In this document: in pieces, positions 4,006 to 5,401 of the stretch | How positions within the stretch are numbered: the first letter of the stretch is position 1 | Layout of the letters: each line of letters opens with the position of its first letter | From: Pseudomonadota bacterium | GTDB lineage: Bacteria > Pseudomonadota > Alphaproteobacteria > Caulobacterales > Caulobacteraceae | Reading direction: 5' to 3' | NCBI GenBank assembly: GCA_023445955.1 | Contig: JAEXJH010000455.1 | Location: forward strand, 1 to 5,401 | DNA: 5,401 nucleotides | Program-made: the position numbers and the translations under genes | The notes under the pieces: generated by a model | The model's database searches: none | The model's input: only the letters and a program-made list of their open reading frames with translations | What the model was told of the DNA's origin: nothing

Positions 4006-5401
4006 ATGGGACTGAAGGCTCTGATTGGCGCGGCATGCGCGCTGACCCTGCTGGCGCCGTTTGGCGCATCCGCTTCCTCACCCACGCTCACCCGGGCCGA
4101 CAACCGCGACGGCCAGGACCTTTCGGGGACCTGGCATTATTCCGTGGACCCGTATCGCGACGGCCTGGCCGGCTTCCACCGCGGCGCGCCCGGCGAGGGC
4201 CACCGCCGTTATGACGATGTCGATGTCGACGCGGTCACCAAGGCCAAGCCCAACGCGCTCTACGAATACGACATGGACCGCTCGCCGACCGCGACCTTGC
4301 CGCAAGGCTGGGTCGGGCACGATCCGAGCCTGCGCTACTACCAGGGTCTGATGTGGTACGAGCGCCGCTTCGACGCCCCGACCCTGAAGCCCGGCCAGCG
4401 CGCCTTCCTGCGCTTCGAGGCGGTCAACTACACCGCCAAGGTGTTCCTGAACGGCAAGCCGGTGGGCGAGCACGAGGGTGGCTTCACGCCGTTCTCGCTG
4501 GAGGTCACCGACGTCCTGCGGGCCAGCAACAACCAGGTCACGGTCGGCGTCGATTCCACGCCCCAGGCCGATGGCGTGCCGCCGCCGGTCACAGACTGGG
4601 AGAACTATGGCGGGATCACCCGTCCGATGCGCCTGGTGATCACCCCCGGCACCTTCGTCGACGAGGCCTGGGTGCGGCTGACCAAGGACGGCAGGATCGC
4701 CGCCACCGTGAAGCTGGACGGCGCCCAGGCCGCGGGCCAGGAGGTCCATGTCCGCGTCGCCGAGCTGGGCCTTGACGTCACCGGCAAGACCGACGCCAGC
4801 GGCGTGCTGAACGCCTCGGCCGCCGCGCCCAAGGGCCTGGTCCGCTGGTCGCCCGAGAAGCCCAAGCTCTACGACGTCGTCGTCCAGACCGGCGAGGACA
4901 AGCTGACCGACCGGGTCGGCTTCCGCACCGTCGAGACCAAGGGCAGCCAGATCCTGCTGAACGGCAAGCCGATCTTCCTGCGCGGCATCTCGATCCACGA
5001 GGAGGAGTTCGGCGAGAACCCCGCCCGCACCATCACCGAAGCCGGGGCCCGCGCCCTGCTAGCCGAGGTCAAGGACGGCCTGCACGGCAACTTCGTGCGC
5101 CTGGCCCACTATCCGCACAGCGAGATCACCACCCGCGTCGCCGACGAGATGGGCCTCTTGGTCTGGTCCGAGATCCCCGTCTACTGGCTGGTCGATTTCG
5201 GCAATCCGCGCACCCTGAAGCTGGCGCGCGACATGCTGGCCGACAACATCCGCCGCGACCGCAACCGCGCCTCGATCGTCTTGGGGAGCGTGGCCAACGA
5301 GACGCCGATCACCGACCCGCGCAACACCTTCCTGTACCAACTGGTCGACGACGTCCGCGCCTTGGACGACAGCCGTCTGGTCACCGCGGCCCTGTTAACC
5401 G
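4006..5401 (+). CDS. Secreted glycoside hydrolase family 2 enzyme, beta-glucuronidase-like (3' end outside window)
   Basis: Only the first 465 codons are visible; the frame is open to the edge. Residues 1-23 form a signal peptide, with the ASA motif before Ser24, placing the enzyme in the periplasm or beyond. The order of domains is that of family 2: a jelly-roll sugar-binding domain (about 37-215, with LSGTWHYSVDPY, the WYERRFD strand at 117-123, HEGGFTPF at 156-163 and NYGGITRP at 200-207), an immunoglobulin-like domain (about 216-310) and the start of the TIM barrel (from about 312). In the barrel, LNGKPIFLRGISIHEE (317-332), NFVRLAHYPH (362-371) and SVANE (428-432) match the family; Glu432 after Asn431 is the predicted acid/base. 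The nucleophile Glu and the Asn-Lys motif that marks true glucuronidases would lie past the edge. Glycine 427 replaces the usual Trp of the WSxANE motif. Retaining hydrolysis of a beta-glycoside is expected from the family. Beta-glucuronidase is favoured by the resemblance to GUS-type enzymes; beta-galactosidase is the main alternative. Confidence 0.9.
   Translation, partial: MGLKALIGAACALTLLAPFGASASSPTLTRADNRDGQDLSGTWHYSVDPYRDGLAGFHRGAPGEGHRRYDDVDVDAVTKAKPNALYEYDMDRSPTATLPQGWVGHDPSLRYYQGLMWYERRFDAPTLKPGQRAFLRFEAVNYTAKVFLNGKPVGEHEGGFTPFSLEVTDVLRASNNQVTVGVDSTPQADGVPPPVTDWENYGGITRPMRLVITPGTFVDEAWVRLTKDGRIAATVKLDGAQAAGQEVHVRVAELGLDVTGKTDASGVLNASAAAPKGLVRWSPEKPKLYDVVVQTGEDKLTDRVGFRTVETKGSQILLNGKPIFLRGISIHEEEFGENPARTITEAGARALLAEVKDGLHGNFVRLAHYPHSEITTRVADEMGLLVWSEIPVYWLVDFGNPRTLKLARDMLADNIRRDRNRASIVLGSVANETPITDPRNTFLYQLVDDVRALDDSRLVTAALLT

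Noticed and set aside
4006..4039. Possible lipoprotein signal around Cys11 of the hydrolase
   Set aside because: The residues before Cys11 (Gly-Ala-Ala) lack the lipobox Leu at -3 and the Cys is too early; a normal ASA cleavage site follows at residue 23.
4078..4998. Open frame on the minus strand (306 codons) antisense to the hydrolase
   Set aside because: The plus strand encodes clear family 2 motifs here; the antisense translation is low-complexity and has no domain.

Overview
The window (about two-thirds G+C) reads as chromosomal DNA of an alphaproteobacterium, most likely Caulobacter or a close relative. This rests on the strong G/C preference at third codon positions, a large TonB-dependent receptor next to a TetR regulator, and -10-like elements resembling the Caulobacter housekeeping consensus GCTANAWC. 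The genus is an inference from style, not a database match.

Layout, left to right. (1) A small MmcQ/YjbR-family gene (12-359, +) starts at a TGATG junction, so it may be the last gene of an operon that begins outside the window. (2) A TetR-family regulator (325-999, -) converges on it; their 3' ends overlap by 35 bp. (3) A 367-bp divergent regulatory region (1000-1366) holds a cluster of TTCTRG-type half-sites, two palindromes, a weak candidate promoter and several hairpins. (4) A complete 832-residue TonB-dependent outer-membrane receptor (1367-3865, +) has a signal peptide, TonB box, plug, barrel and terminal Phe, and is followed by a clear rho-independent terminator (3878-3916). (5) A short spacer carries a 19-bp palindrome resembling FadR-subfamily GntR operators and a candidate promoter. 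(6) A signal-peptide-bearing glycoside hydrolase family 2 enzyme, beta-glucuronidase-like, starts at 4006 and runs off the right edge with 465 codons visible.

How they may work together (inference). The TetR protein probably controls itself and/or the receptor through the half-site cluster. The receptor would import a scarce ligand across the outer membrane using TonB energy. The family 2 enzyme would act in the periplasm on a beta-linked glycoside, possibly a glucuronide. The terminator and separate promoter region suggest receptor and hydrolase are transcribed separately, so a shared substrate is possible but not shown.

No RNA gene, insertion sequence, CRISPR array or phage gene is seen. 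The points most worth a second look are the half-site cluster, the FadR-like palindrome before the hydrolase, and a glycine where family 2 enzymes nearly always have tryptophan beside the acid/base glutamate.
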